From the IMG/VR virus record IMGVR_UViG_3300036845_000328, positions 1 through 40,767 of that record: a DNA stretch of 40,767 bases. One strand, written 5' to 3'. Within the stretch, counting starts at the first letter, position 1, and each line of letters starts with the position of its first letter. The stretch comes from a virus. The translations under genes and the position numbers were made by a program. Below, one piece after another: positions 7,597 to 15,511 of this stretch. The notes beneath the pieces were generated by a model. The model did no database searches. It was not told the DNA's origin and saw only the letters and a program-made list of their open reading frames with translations.

Positions 7597-9072
7597 CTAA
7601 CTCTGCGCCACTGCGACATCGACCCAGGCGCCTTGCAGCGCGGTCTTGTAGGGCGTGCTCCACTGCACCTGGAACACCCGATCGCGCCCCATGCCGAGCC
7701 GCTGGAATTGCACCGAGGTGAGATACTCGCCGGAGGCCCCGATGGTCTGCCCCACCGGGCTGCCGAACAGGTGCCCGCGGTCATCGGACCACGCCAGGAA
7801 CACCTGCGGGTCTTCCGGCAACTGGTGGCCGCCGGTGCCGGTCTCGATGTCAAGCAGCACTTGACGGTAGAACACCCGCTTGCCGTCCTTCAGCATGTGA
7901 GGGAAATGGCGCAGCCGCTTGATCGGGGCGCCGTTGTCGGTGAAGTTGGCCAGATCGTAGGCGTAGATATTGCCGTTTTCCCAATCGCCGCAGCACACCA
8001 GGCCGTAGGCGGTGAACGCGCAGTTGGCGCGATGGCGGTGCTCGGTGCCGTTGGCGTCCAGCCATACCGCCTCGTGCCATAGCTCGGTGCTGATGTCGTA
8101 GACCCAAGTCTTGTCGGCGGTCGGAAACGTCAGCACGTAGAAGCGATGGCCGGCGAGCTGGTAGCAGAAGCCGATCGCGTCATCGATGCGCGGATAGGTG
8201 GCGAACTCGGCCTCGATCGCCGGCGTGCTGACGTGGGTTGCCTTGTAGCCGGAGCCGGCCAGCACCGAGCCGGTGCCGCCGCGGTCCTGGGTCAGCCAGT
8301 AGACCACGTCGTCGGTCTGCGCGACCGAGTATTTCGCGACGCAGCCGCGGTCGATGAACACACCCTCCATTTCCTGGAACGGAAACTGCACCGCCGTGGC
8401 GTCGGTGGTGCTGAAGGTGTAGCCGTAGTTGTACCAGACTTCCGTGGTCTGGCTGCCGATCAGCCAAACCTCGCGGCGCGACACGATCAGCGCCATCAGG
8501 ATGTCGGAGTAGCTTTCCTTGTTGGCGAAGTCGAGGCTGTCGAAGGTCACCGCGAGCGAGCCGGAGATGTAGAACTGCGGCGTGTTCGGTTTGTTGAACA
8601 TGAAATAGGTGTCGAGATAGTCGACGCGGTCGGCGCCGCTGAAGAAGCCGTCAGGATCGTCGGTTGCGCCGCCGAGCGCGCTGAAGGCGAGGGAGGCAAG
8701 GTCGATCTGCCAGCCGTTCGGGGTGCCGTCGACGATGACCGCGGTGTTGCCGTTGTCGGCGATGCTGACGGGGGTGCGCGGCCCGGCGGTGATATCGCCC
8801 AGGTGGGTGTAGGAGGCGTCTGGCGCGATGGCGTAGACGCCGGAGCCGGCCACCACGATGACGTTGCCGTTGCTGCAGCGGTGGCCGCCGCGAATCGGGC
8901 CTTGCGGCAGGGTGAGCAGCAGGGTGAGGCCGGCGGTCGGATAGTGCGCCATCTGTGACGGCTCGCCCTGCGCCTGCGGCATCGGCTCGGCATAGAGATT
9001 AACCGCGCGTTGCGCGCTGGCAATGACGCTGCGCGCGGTGTAGGCGCCCCCGGTCAGGGCAACGCGCGGCAC
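7597..9072 (-). CDS. Packaged-DNA stabilization protein, P22 gp10-like tail hub
   Basis: The protein has 491 residues; P22 gp10 has 472. It begins with AQRAVNLYAEPMP, the conserved opening of the family (Asn-Leu-Tyr-Glu), and continues with beta-propeller-like repeats (YFMFNKPNTPQFYISG, REVWLIGSQTTEVWYNYG, FYVLTFPTADKTWVYD). In P22 this protein forms the hexameric hub that closes the portal after packaging and receives the tail needle. The gene order here, gp4-like adaptor then a small protein then gp10-like, supports the call. The start codon overlaps the stop of the small upstream gene. Confidence 0.92.
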   Translation of the reverse strand: MPRVALTGGAYTARSVIASAQRAVNLYAEPMPQAQGEPSQMAHYPTAGLTLLLTLPQGPIRGGHRCSNGNVIVVAGSGVYAIAPDASYTHLGDITAGPRTPVSIADNGNTAVIVDGTPNGWQIDLASLAFSALGGATDDPDGFFSGADRVDYLDTYFMFNKPNTPQFYISGSLAVTFDSLDFANKESYSDILMALIVSRREVWLIGSQTTEVWYNYGYTFSTTDATAVQFPFQEMEGVFIDRGCVAKYSVAQTDDVVYWLTQDRGGTGSVLAGSGYKATHVSTPAIEAEFATYPRIDDAIGFCYQLAGHRFYVLTFPTADKTWVYDISTELWHEAVWLDANGTEHRHRANCAFTAYGLVCCGDWENGNIYAYDLANFTDNGAPIKRLRHFPHMLKDGKRVFYRQVLLDIETGTGGHQLPEDPQVFLAWSDDRGHLFGSPVGQTIGASGEYLTSVQFQRLGMGRDRVFQVQWSTPYKTALQGAWVDVAVAQS

Positions 9073-9452
9073 TACCGTCGCCTCCGAAACGCCCTACGCG
9101 GCATGCTCCAGGGCTCCAGCGCCACCGGTTTCGCGTCATCCCGCAATCGCGGGCCGGGGATCGCGCCACCGGTCTTCTGCAGCGCCAGGGCATTGGCATC
9201 CGACACAAGCGGCGGCGGTTGCACATACCGCTTCGCCCATGCGGGCCTGCGGATCTTCGCAGCAACCATCAGCGCCACCCAGAACCGCCCGGACTCGTAG
9301 GCCAACTGTTCATTCTCGGACCAGCGATCATAATCGGCGCAGTAGCCTTTCTCGGCACGCGCATCGACATAACCAGCACGCACGCACTGTGCGATGCGCT
9401 GATTGAGGCCGCCGGAGTCAACCGCCCTGTATTCGTCGTTGCTGAGCGTCAC
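9072..9452 (-). CDS. Small conserved-type protein between adaptor and hub genes
   Basis: The protein has 126 residues from GTG 9452, chosen because GTGA overlaps the stop of the adaptor gene; GTG codons at 9455 and 9458 are in-frame alternatives. The N-terminal half is acidic and aromatic (LSNDEYRAVDSGG, then GYCADYDRWSENEQ), and the C-terminus is strongly basic (PRRAFRRRR). I do not recognise a family. The position between two head-completion genes suggests a minor structural or assembly role. Confidence 0.7.
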   Translation of the reverse strand: MTLSNDEYRAVDSGGLNQRIAQCVRAGYVDARAEKGYCADYDRWSENEQLAYESGRFWVALMVAAKIRRPAWAKRYVQPPPLVSDANALALQKTGGAIPGPRLRDDAKPVALEPWSMPRRAFRRRR

Positions 9453-10198
9453 CACCACCCCGTGTTGAACGCACCGGACGCGCCGGCTGCCGTCGAGGTG
9501 CCGCCGCGGCGGTTGATCAGCGCCACCGGCATCGGCAGTTCCGGAATCTGCGCGTTGGCCAGCTTGATGGTCTGGATCGCCGCCGTCATCGCTGCGACAT
9601 GGGCCGGGCGCGGGTCGAGTCCGTATTGCAGCGCCAGCTTGACCGCCAGCGTGTAGATCAGCGCCTCCATGTATTCCGGCGGCAGGTCGATCGGGTCGGT
9701 GAGCTGCACATAGGTCGGCAGCGCCGCCTTGACCGTGAGATGCATCTCGAACGCGCCGGCGGGGGGTGCCGGCCAGAAGTAGAGCACACCCAGCGGCCAC
9801 TCGCTGTCGTAGAACACGGTGGCCGGGAAGGTGGACATGCCCTTGAGCACGACGCGGTTGTATTCCTCGCGCGAACTGATGATCGTCATCGGGATGTCGA
9901 CCTGCGGCGGCGAGGTGTGCGTCATGCGGAAGAAGCCGCTGATGATGCGATCCGGCCGCGGCGCATCGAAATCCATGCCCGGCCCGATGGTGTAGCTGGG
10001 CGCCCCTGTGGACAGCAGTGAGAGGTCGGTGAGGTTGGGCACCAGCCAGCGCTTGCGCTGCCAGCCGGCGATGGTGCTCTGCAGGATGATCAGGCCGTCG
10101 TTGCTGTCCTCGGCCATCGGGGTCTGGCCGATGCCGTTGACACCAGCCGAGCGCAGGCAGAACGCTATAAGGTCACCAACCGTGTTGAGACCTGGCAT
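9449..10198 (-). CDS. Head completion/tail accessory factor, P22 gp4-like adaptor
   Basis: The protein has 249 residues from ATG 10198; a TTG at 10210 would add four. Residues 5-60 (TVGDLIAFCLRSAGVNGIG...ILQSTIAGWQRKR) form the helical start typical of the gp4-like adaptor family, followed by SYTIGPGMDFDAPRPDRI, a signature of its larger members. The C-terminal half holds LPPEYMEALIYTLAVKLALQ and a helical tail. In P22-like virions this protein sits below the portal and connects it to the gp10 hub, consistent with the neighbouring gene. P22 gp4 itself is shorter (166 residues). Confidence 0.85.
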   Translation of the reverse strand: MPGLNTVGDLIAFCLRSAGVNGIGQTPMAEDSNDGLIILQSTIAGWQRKRWLVPNLTDLSLLSTGAPSYTIGPGMDFDAPRPDRIISGFFRMTHTSPPQVDIPMTIISSREEYNRVVLKGMSTFPATVFYDSEWPLGVLYFWPAPPAGAFEMHLTVKAALPTYVQLTDPIDLPPEYMEALIYTLAVKLALQYGLDPRPAHVAAMTAAIQTIKLANAQIPELPMPVALINRRGGTSTAAGASGAFNTGWW

Positions 10199-10209
10199 GG
10201 ACCCATCCA

Positions 10210-10440
10210 ATGCGTGAGAGTGCGCCCCCGCGTGATTTCACCGGTGTCCGTATCGGCAAGCTGACGGCGGTTTCATACGTGGGATCGCGAAAAACCAGCA
10301 ACGGCAACAGCGGTGCCCGCTGGCTGGTAAGGTGTGACTGCGGGAAGACCGCGATTCTGTTCGGCAGAGATTTCCGGCGCAAAGACCCAGACCGCGCCAT
10401 GTGCGGCCAATGCTGGAAGCGGCAGCTGGAGAAGTCATAA
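10210..10440 (+). CDS. Small CDCG zinc-ribbon protein on the opposite strand
   Basis: The protein has 76 residues. It begins DFTGVRIGKLTAVSYVGSRK and contains RWLVRCDCG with a second pair CGQC, so Cys42, Cys44, Cys65 and Cys68 could bind zinc. This matches a family of small phage proteins (TGxRFGRLTV...WxCxCxCG) often linked to HNH or AP2-type mobile endonucleases. It stands alone on the plus strand between minus-strand head genes, as the HNH gene does among tail genes, so it is probably a late arrival. DNA binding is inferred. Confidence 0.8.
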   Translation: MRESAPPRDFTGVRIGKLTAVSYVGSRKTSNGNSGARWLVRCDCGKTAILFGRDFRRKDPDRAMCGQCWKRQLEKS

Positions 10441-10449
10441 CGCTACGCC

Positions 10450-10857
10450 CTACGCCGAAACGATGGCGAACCAGGAGCCCCGTATCGCCGACATGAGGAC
10501 GGTTGACTTGCCCGCGGCGACCGATATCCCGGTGGAACCAGCAACGCCATTGATCGTGTCCGCCGTGCTTGCGTTGCCGAATATCTCTGCCGCCGCCGCG
10601 CCACCGTTGGCTATCCACATAGTCTGTCCGCCCATCGCAGGCGGTAATACCACGCTATCGCCGGCGGTGGCGCACACCGCGATCAGGTTAATCGCGTTCA
10701 ACAGTGGCGTGGCGAGCGCCTGCCCGCCACCGGCGTGGGCAGTGACGGAGGCACCCGACCACCCGTTGCCGGACGCCAGCAGCGAGATGTCGTTGAGCCC
10801 GACGCCGACGTTGAAGGAGGTGACCTGACCGCTCGGGTAGGCGACTCTGGTGACCAT
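10450..10857 (-). CDS. Head decoration/fibre-like protein, paralogue of the upstream gene
   Basis: The protein has 135 residues. A segment ATPLLNAINLIAVCATAGDS, followed by VVLPPAMGGQTMWIANGGAA and a TADTINGVAG motif, lines up with ATPLTMAFSRVTTVASDGDS, VALPPAVGGQLMAVVNTHAT and TADTIDGGAD of the next gene upstream. Small beta-rich proteins of this type encoded directly after the coat protein decorate capsids in many phages. It lies 12 bp from its paralogue. Capsid decoration is inferred from position and composition. Confidence 0.78.
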   Translation of the reverse strand: MVTRVAYPSGQVTSFNVGVGLNDISLLASGNGWSGASVTAHAGGGQALATPLLNAINLIAVCATAGDSVVLPPAMGGQTMWIANGGAAAAEIFGNASTADTINGVAGSTGISVAAGKSTVLMSAIRGSWFAIVSA

Positions 10858-10869
10858 AAGCGTGATCCT

Positions 10870-11226
10870 TTATGCCGTGGTCGCGACGACGTGCCAGAGG
10901 CCGGGACCAAATGAAGCGAACTGATGCGCGCGGGTGGCCGGGATATTGTCGTCGGCGCCGCCGTCGATCGTGTCGGCGGTGCCGATCGCCGGCCAGACGT
11001 TGACGGAATTCGTGGCATGGGTGTTGACGACCGCCATCAGCTGCCCACCGACCGCCGGCGGCAGCGCCACGCTGTCGCCGTCCGAGGCGACGGTGGTGAC
11101 GCGACTGAAGGCCATCGTGAGCGGCGTCGCCACGTCTTGCGTGCCCCCGGCGCCGGCTGCCACGTCGGTCTCGAATGTGCGTGTCGTACCGATCGGCCAC
11201 ACGGTGCCGGGGACTGACGCAGACAT
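10870..11226 (-). CDS. Head decoration/fibre-like protein
   Basis: The protein has 118 residues from ATG 11226, with an AGGAGG ribosome site six bases upstream. It is Gly/Ala/Val-rich and beta-rich, with DGDSVALPPAVGGQ and a TADTIDGG motif shared with the adjacent gene. It follows the coat protein by ten bases, the usual place for decoration proteins. Its N-terminus (SVPGTVWPIGTTRTFE) is not shared with the paralogue. No enzymatic motif is visible. Confidence 0.78.
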   Translation of the reverse strand: MSASVPGTVWPIGTTRTFETDVAAGAGGTQDVATPLTMAFSRVTTVASDGDSVALPPAVGGQLMAVVNTHATNSVNVWPAIGTADTIDGGADDNIPATRAHQFASFGPGLWHVVATTA

Positions 11227-11236
11227 GGCTGCCTCC

Positions 11237-12439
11237 TCAGTTGGCCGTGACGCGGCATGCGAGTTGCGGGCGGATCGCCGCGACGCCGTAGAGGATGTCA
11301 ATACGACATGGCAGGAAGTCGTTGTTTATATCATACTGGCGCACGATGCGACAGCTGATGCCGTCCTTCACCGCGCGCGCCGCCATATCCACGCCCTGCG
11401 GCATCACCAGGTCGGCGGTGCCGACACAGAACGCATCGGGGTGGTAGGCGAGCGACATGCCGCGTGCGGTGGACAGCGTGCCGGCGAAGGTGAGCGCGGC
11501 GTTGGTGGCTGGCGCGGCGCCAACGTTCTGGTAGCCGCTGGTCGCATCGTAGACCATCGCGGGGGCGAAGTTGATGGTGCCGGCGCCACCGGCGTAGGCT
11601 GCTGTCACCACGAAATTCTGCAGCACGGCGGTCACGACCTTGGTCTCGGGATGCACCCGGTAGACGCCGGCGATGGTGAAGGTGTCGCCGACCACCATGG
11701 CGCCGGTGCCGGTCGCCACCACTGCGCTCGTCGCGCCTGACGCGGGCACGCCATTGAGCACATAGGCGGTGGAGCGTGCGCCTGGGGTGAACTGCGACAG
11801 GTGGGTGTTTTCCGCCCACTCGAAGCCACCGCTCAGGCCCATGACGCCGTCGGTGTATTGCCGGCTGATCTGTGTGGTGGACTGGAACAGGCCCTTCAGG
11901 ACATCGACCATGTCGACGTTGTCCTGGGTATTGATACGCAACTGCCACTGTTTCGACTGTGGCGTGAGGTTGTCCAGCAGCGTCTTGCGGGCGGTCAGCA
12001 CGTTCTTGAAGGTCTGCGCGCCGGTGACGGCGACCTCGTTCCAGGTGGCATTGTAGCATTGCCGGATGCAGTCGCTCTCCAGCGAGGCGGCGAGCACGGT
12101 GGCGGCGGGCTCGATGTAGCGGTTGGAGAAGTCGTCGATACTGAGGGTGAGATCGGCGGTGTTGAACGAGAACGCGACGTGCTTCTGGGTGGAAATCGTT
12201 AAAGATATGTTATTTTCAACAGTATTTTGCATCACCAGGTTGGCGCCGGTGTTCACCAGATACTGAACCGGGAGCCGGATGCGGAGCGTGTTGCCGATCT
12301 TGGCACCCGAGTTGGCGAAGCTGTCGTCGTATTCCCGGTTCACGGAGCCGACGAAGTTGCATTTCTGATGCAGGATCACCAGAAACTTGGCGGTGATCAT
12401 GTTGATGGTGAGGACACTATTGGTGGCATTCGTCGCCAT
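11237..12439 (-). CDS. Major capsid protein, P22 coat-like
   Basis: The protein has 400 residues; P22 coat has 430. It opens NSVLTINMITAKFLVILHQK, contains an Ig-like insertion region rich in beta strands (about 220-300: TGAMVVGDTFTIAGVYRVHP), and ends with DILYGVAAIRPQLACRV, the equivalent of the WYGVNATRPEA end of P22 coat. It folds into the HK97-type shell together with the scaffold protein encoded upstream. The ribosome site is AGGAG eight bases before ATG. A 187-bp leader with potential hairpins precedes it, so it may have its own promoter or processing site. Confidence 0.93.
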   Translation of the reverse strand: MATNATNSVLTINMITAKFLVILHQKCNFVGSVNREYDDSFANSGAKIGNTLRIRLPVQYLVNTGANLVMQNTVENNISLTISTQKHVAFSFNTADLTLSIDDFSNRYIEPAATVLAASLESDCIRQCYNATWNEVAVTGAQTFKNVLTARKTLLDNLTPQSKQWQLRINTQDNVDMVDVLKGLFQSTTQISRQYTDGVMGLSGGFEWAENTHLSQFTPGARSTAYVLNGVPASGATSAVVATGTGAMVVGDTFTIAGVYRVHPETKVVTAVLQNFVVTAAYAGGAGTINFAPAMVYDATSGYQNVGAAPATNAALTFAGTLSTARGMSLAYHPDAFCVGTADLVMPQGVDMAARAVKDGISCRIVRQYDINNDFLPCRIDILYGVAAIRPQLACRVTAN

Positions 12440-12626
12440 GACGATTGCTCCTCGCGACAGATTGCGGGTGAGCCCCTCACGCTGAGCGTTCTTGGGGCGT
12501 ATCGTTCACCAGCAGTCGCGAATGGAGAGTCGCAGCGACGCAGGTAGCTTGTGTGGGCACTGCACAGCGGCATTGGCCGGCCGCGGCGGCGACGGCGGGG
12601 CTTTACGTCCCCCGCGAGGACGTCAG
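12440..12626 (-). other. Capsid-gene leader with potential hairpins
   Basis: This 187-bp non-coding stretch is the longest gap in the structural block. Two mutually exclusive stems lie at its upstream end: GCGGGG/CCCCGC at 12595-12615 and ACGTCC/GGACGT at 12605-12623, just after the stop of the Lar-like gene. A third stem, GTGAG/CTCAC at 12468-12480, lies near the coat ribosome site. None is followed by a T tract on either strand, so strong intrinsic termination is unlikely. RNA processing or leader control is possible. I see no convincing promoter. Confidence 0.45.
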
Positions 12627-12845
12627 CTAGTCCCGTTTATTCCAGTATTCGGTGGCTTGCTGCGGAGTATCGCCGACCGGACCTTCGGTGCCGCAGTACT
12701 TGCACCAGATGTGCCAGAAATGGCTTTCGGGGTCGGTCGGGTCTTCCAGACGGTCCCATGGTTCCAGGTCAAGCCCACCGCAGAACGGGCACGCCTCGAT
12801 GTCGTGGGCGTAGAAGTCCCATGCCTCGGGTGCCGGGGCGCTCAC
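12627..12845 (-). CDS. Lar-type restriction alleviation protein
   Basis: The protein has 72 residues from GTG 12845. It has the zinc-ribbon plan of Lar proteins: CPFCGG (Cys19, Cys22), then CKYCGTEGP (Cys48, Cys51), then ATEYWNKRD at the C-terminus. Lar of the Rac prophage protects DNA from type I restriction by favouring host modification. Relatives are usually early genes, so a place between PG hydrolase and coat genes is unusual. The start is uncertain because no strong ribosome site is seen, but a longer form would overlap the upstream 55-residue gene in another frame. Confidence 0.82.
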   Translation of the reverse strand: MSAPAPEAWDFYAHDIEACPFCGGLDLEPWDRLEDPTDPESHFWHIWCKYCGTEGPVGDTPQQATEYWNKRD

Positions 12846-12864
12846 TTCTTGCGCGCGGGCAGCT

Positions 12865-13032
12865 TCACTTCGCCTTGGTGATGCGGTTGGCCTCTTTGAG
12901 GTTGATCGTGGGCTTGTGCTCATTGGAACGGCCGTAATCGCGCGGGGCGTTCTCGCCGGCGCCACGGTCCTTGCGCTCGTCGGCGGTCTGGTTCGGCATC
13001 TTCACGCTCTTGGGGTGCTCCAGTTCAGCCAT
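12865..13032 (-). CDS. Small basic protein of 55 residues
   Basis: The reading frame starts at ATG 13032 behind a strong AAGGAGG site, ten bases after the stop of the PG hydrolase gene. The product is highly charged (ELEHPKSVKMPNQTADERKD, then RSNEHKPTINLKEANR) and ends ITKAK. There is no membrane segment or cysteine. Codon use and the ribosome site indicate a real gene. No family is recognised. It may be a minor head or assembly protein. Confidence 0.7.
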   Translation of the reverse strand: MAELEHPKSVKMPNQTADERKDRGAGENAPRDYGRSNEHKPTINLKEANRITKAK

Positions 13033-13042
13033 GGTGTCCTCC

Positions 13043-13501
13043 TTACAGGCGGGAATAGCTGGCCAGCGCGTTCGGCTGGCTTGCGCTGGATGTGTCCAGC
13101 AGGTTGTCAGGGCTTAGCGCAGCACGCTGCGCCATCACGTCACGCACGGTGCTCGCGGTATCGGCCAGCGTCGGGCCATAATTCTTGTTGGTGTTATAGC
13201 CGAGCGAGGCGATGGTCTGGGCCTGCAGCGACGGGTCGGGATACGCTGCCGCCATCTGGTAACGCCCGTTGATCAGGTCGGTGTAGGCATTCGCCGCAGT
13301 CTGGGTGTCGGGATAAGACGCCTTCTTGCCGTCCGGTCCGTTCACACCGAACAGGTTGTTGCCGTTCAGGTTGCGGCCCCAACTGCTCTCTAACGCCATG
13401 TGGCCAAGGACGACGGAGGGATCGAGGCCGGTATCGGTAGCGATCTGCGAGGCGAGCGGGGCGTAGCGGTCGACGAAGTCGTTCTGATACTTCGCCGCCA
13501 T
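13043..13501 (-). CDS. Glucosaminidase/muramidase-like peptidoglycan hydrolase
   Basis: The protein has 152 residues starting at ATG 13501 (TGATG overlap with the scaffold stop). Residues 8-125 form a FlgJ/glucosaminidase-type domain: LASQIATDTGLDPSVVLGHM, ALESSWG (likely catalytic Glu38), GNNLFGV (47-53), then YPDTQTAANAYTDLI. The same domain begins the 866-residue internal virion protein at the other end of the late region. There is no signal peptide. The location between scaffold and coat suggests it is packaged or acts during ejection rather than as the main endolysin, but lysis cannot be excluded. Confidence 0.85.
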   Translation of the reverse strand: MAAKYQNDFVDRYAPLASQIATDTGLDPSVVLGHMALESSWGRNLNGNNLFGVNGPDGKKASYPDTQTAANAYTDLINGRYQMAAAYPDPSLQAQTIASLGYNTNKNYGPTLADTASTVRDVMAQRAALSPDNLLDTSSASQPNALASYSRL

Positions 13502-14256
13502 CAGCGCCTGCTCCGGCTCTCCATATCGAGTTTCGAGAAATAGGCGACGGCCTCCTGCGGGCTCATCGCGTACGGGTTCGCCTCGGCGTTGACCGAACCG
13601 CTCACCGGCCGGATTGGCGCCGGCGCGCGCGACACCTGGGCGCGACGGGGCGGTGCCGGCTTGCTCTCCAGCCGCGCGGCAAACTTGCCGAGCTCCACCG
13701 CCCTGGCGCGATCGCTCTGCAGCCGGGCGATGCGCTCCAGTTCCTCCGGCTCGTCGGCGAGCGCCGCGGCGACCTTGTGGCCTTCCGGCGTCTCCACCAG
13801 GAGTTCCGCGAAGCGCGCGTCCGCGCCCATGTCGATGAGGCTCTGGCACTTGTCGGCCCAGTCGGCATGCTCGGCCCGGCCGGCGGCGTGGAAGGCGTCA
13901 CGGGCCTGCTGAGCGGCACGCTGGGCCGTCCTGGCCTCGACCTCGCGCTCGATGACCGGCTGCCACTCAGCCGGTATCTGCTGCGGCTGCTGCGGCTGCT
14001 CTCCGCGCTGCAGGCGCTCGACCAGCTGGGCCAGGCGGGCGCGTTCCGCCTCACCGGCGGACAGCCGGGCCGAGAGGGCGGCGATGCGGCGATCCGCCCG
14101 GCTCGGCTTCGGCTGCTCGGTCGTCGGTTCGGTGGTTTCAGTCGCAGCGCCATTCTCGGCGGGCGCGGGCGCCTCGGTGGAGCCGGTGATGACCGGCGCA
14201 GCAGGTTCGGGCAGTTCGCCCCCGCCCTGCGGGGCGGTGGTCTCGGTCTCGCTCAT
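13501..14256 (-). CDS. Capsid scaffolding protein
   Basis: The protein has 251 residues. It has a disordered acidic N-terminus rich in Pro, Glu and Thr, a long charged coiled coil (about 52-125, with RADRRIAALSARLSAGEAER), a helical middle and a basic C-terminus (PAPPRRAQVSRAP, then ESRSRR). This composition, the lack of globular domains and its position before the coat gene are characteristic of scaffold proteins of P22-like phages, which bind coat through a basic C-terminal end. Upstream overlap with small structural genes supports co-expression. Confidence 0.86.
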   Translation of the reverse strand: MSETETTAPQGGGELPEPAAPVITGSTEAPAPAENGAATETTEPTTEQPKPSRADRRIAALSARLSAGEAERARLAQLVERLQRGEQPQQPQQIPAEWQPVIEREVEARTAQRAAQQARDAFHAAGRAEHADWADKCQSLIDMGADARFAELLVETPEGHKVAAALADEPEELERIARLQSDRARAVELGKFAARLESKPAPPRRAQVSRAPAPIRPVSGSVNAEANPYAMSPQEAVAYFSKLDMESRSRR

Positions 14257-14268
14257 GGTGTGGCCTGG

Positions 14269-14625
14269 TTAGCGATGCGGTTGGTTCTGCGAATGTTGCT
14301 GTGCCGATCGCCGGTCTTCCTCGGCCTTCGCCGCGTCGCTGCCTTCCTCGGCCGGCGTGCGGAACGCTGCATCGGCGCTTCCCATGCGGGCCGGCATCGC
14401 CATGCCGCTGGCCTGGAGCGCATCGGGGGTGTTGACGAATACCGCGTCATACCACTGCTTCGGATCGGCCTTCATGCTTTTGCCGAACTCGGTGAGCGGC
14501 GCCATGTCGTCCACCTCGGCGCGGTGGCAGACATGGGCGAGATAGCGCACCAGGGCGGCAACGCTGCCTGCCACCGTGGGTTGGGCGGCGATGATGCCGC
14601 GGATTTCCGCTTCTGACTCGGGCAT
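14269..14625 (-). CDS. Uncharacterised head-region protein
   Basis: The protein has 118 residues from ATG 14625, with AAGGAGC upstream. The N-terminal 70 residues are predicted helical (EAEIRGIIAAQPTVAGSVAA, then VRYLAHVCHRAEVDD). The C-terminus is a charged, Gln-rich tail (KAEEDRRSAQQHSQNQ). It lies between the portal and scaffold genes. No family is recognised. A role in head assembly is inferred from position. Confidence 0.72.
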   Translation of the reverse strand: MPESEAEIRGIIAAQPTVAGSVAALVRYLAHVCHRAEVDDMAPLTEFGKSMKADPKQWYDAVFVNTPDALQASGMAMPARMGSADAAFRTPAEEGSDAAKAEEDRRSAQQHSQNQPHR

Positions 14626-14644
14626 GGTCGTGCTCCTTGGTTGA

Positions 14645-14824
14645 TCAGGTCGGCGCGTTGCCGGGGACGTTGTGGGTCACCACGAACGGCTCGTCGGGCT
14701 CCGACGGCTTCTCCAGCGTGCCGAACGCGGTGGCGGCGATGGCCTCGTAATGCAGCAGGCGCGCGCGCAGCCGCTTGATCTCGGCCAGCGCCTCCGGCAG
14801 CGTCATCTCCGGGGCGTCGGTCAT
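14645..14824 (-). CDS. Small helical protein of 59 residues
   Basis: ATG 14824 overlaps the stop of the upstream gene (ATGA), indicating translational coupling. The N-terminal half, EMTLPEALAEIKRLRARLLH, is a short amphipathic helix likely to form a coiled coil; the C-terminus is Pro/Glu-rich (EKPSEPDEPF). It belongs to the run of small proteins between portal and scaffold. The function is unknown. Confidence 0.68.
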   Translation of the reverse strand: MTDAPEMTLPEALAEIKRLRARLLHYEAIAATAFGTLEKPSEPDEPFVVTHNVPGNAPT

Positions 14825-15507
14825 GGCGACAGCGCGTTGTCCGTGGTGGTGGTCTTCTTGGTCGGCGACAGGGCATTGGCTGACGGCACATAGCCTGCGG
14901 CGTGGTAATCGGTGCTCACGCCGGGATAGCCGCCGAGCGCCTGCGCCTGCGCCATGTAAGTGCTGGCCTGGCCGCCGTATTGCTGTGCCGCGAGCATCGC
15001 CAGCGCCTGCGGGTTGGTCGAATGGTCCCTGACCCACTGCTCATCCTGCGCATCGACCGCCGCCTGCCCATAGCGCTCGATCAGCGCACCGCGCGGGATG
15101 CCATAGCTTGCCCCAACCGTCGTCGGGACACTGCCGCTGATGCCGTGGTTCTTGAGGTTCCATTCCTCGTAGGTTTGATCGGTCGGCACATCGACGCCAA
15201 GCCGCGGGCCGACGTTCTCGTCGGGGTGCCGGTTGAGGTAGTCCTGCACCCAGTCGGGCCACTGCACCGCGGTCTGCGGCAGCGGCGCCATCGTGGCCAG
15301 AACCTGCTGATCGCTCAGTTGCTGCGGCTGGTAGCCGTATTGCTTCAGCCGCTGGTTGATCGTCTGTCGTTGCTGATTGACCTGGTCCTGGGTCGGCAGC
15401 GGGAGATGCGACAGGTCGGTGTGCTGCGGCGTGGTCGCCTGCCCTGCCTGCCAGGTGGACGGCGTATAGGTGTCGGAGGTCAGATAGGCGGGATCGCCAG
15501 TGGCCAT
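14821..15507 (-). CDS. Uncharacterised structural-region protein, Gln/Tyr-rich
   Basis: The protein has 228 residues from ATG 15507; the GTG at 15510 is an alternative. It is rich in Gln, Tyr, Pro and Thr, with DQVNQQRQTINQRLKQYGYQ near residue 42 and WVQDYLNRHPDENVG in the middle. Low complexity at both ends suggests a flexible virion component. It lies two genes after the portal. No conserved domain is recognised. Confidence 0.72.
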   Translation of the reverse strand: MATGDPAYLTSDTYTPSTWQAGQATTPQHTDLSHLPLPTQDQVNQQRQTINQRLKQYGYQPQQLSDQQVLATMAPLPQTAVQWPDWVQDYLNRHPDENVGPRLGVDVPTDQTYEEWNLKNHGISGSVPTTVGASYGIPRGALIERYGQAAVDAQDEQWVRDHSTNPQALAMLAAQQYGGQASTYMAQAQALGGYPGVSTDYHAAGYVPSANALSPTKKTTTTDNALSP

Positions 15508-15511
15508 CACG

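Noticed and set aside
5906-7600. Plus-strand frame of 564 codons
   Set aside because: It lies antisense to two well-supported tail proteins and has only GC-driven composition.
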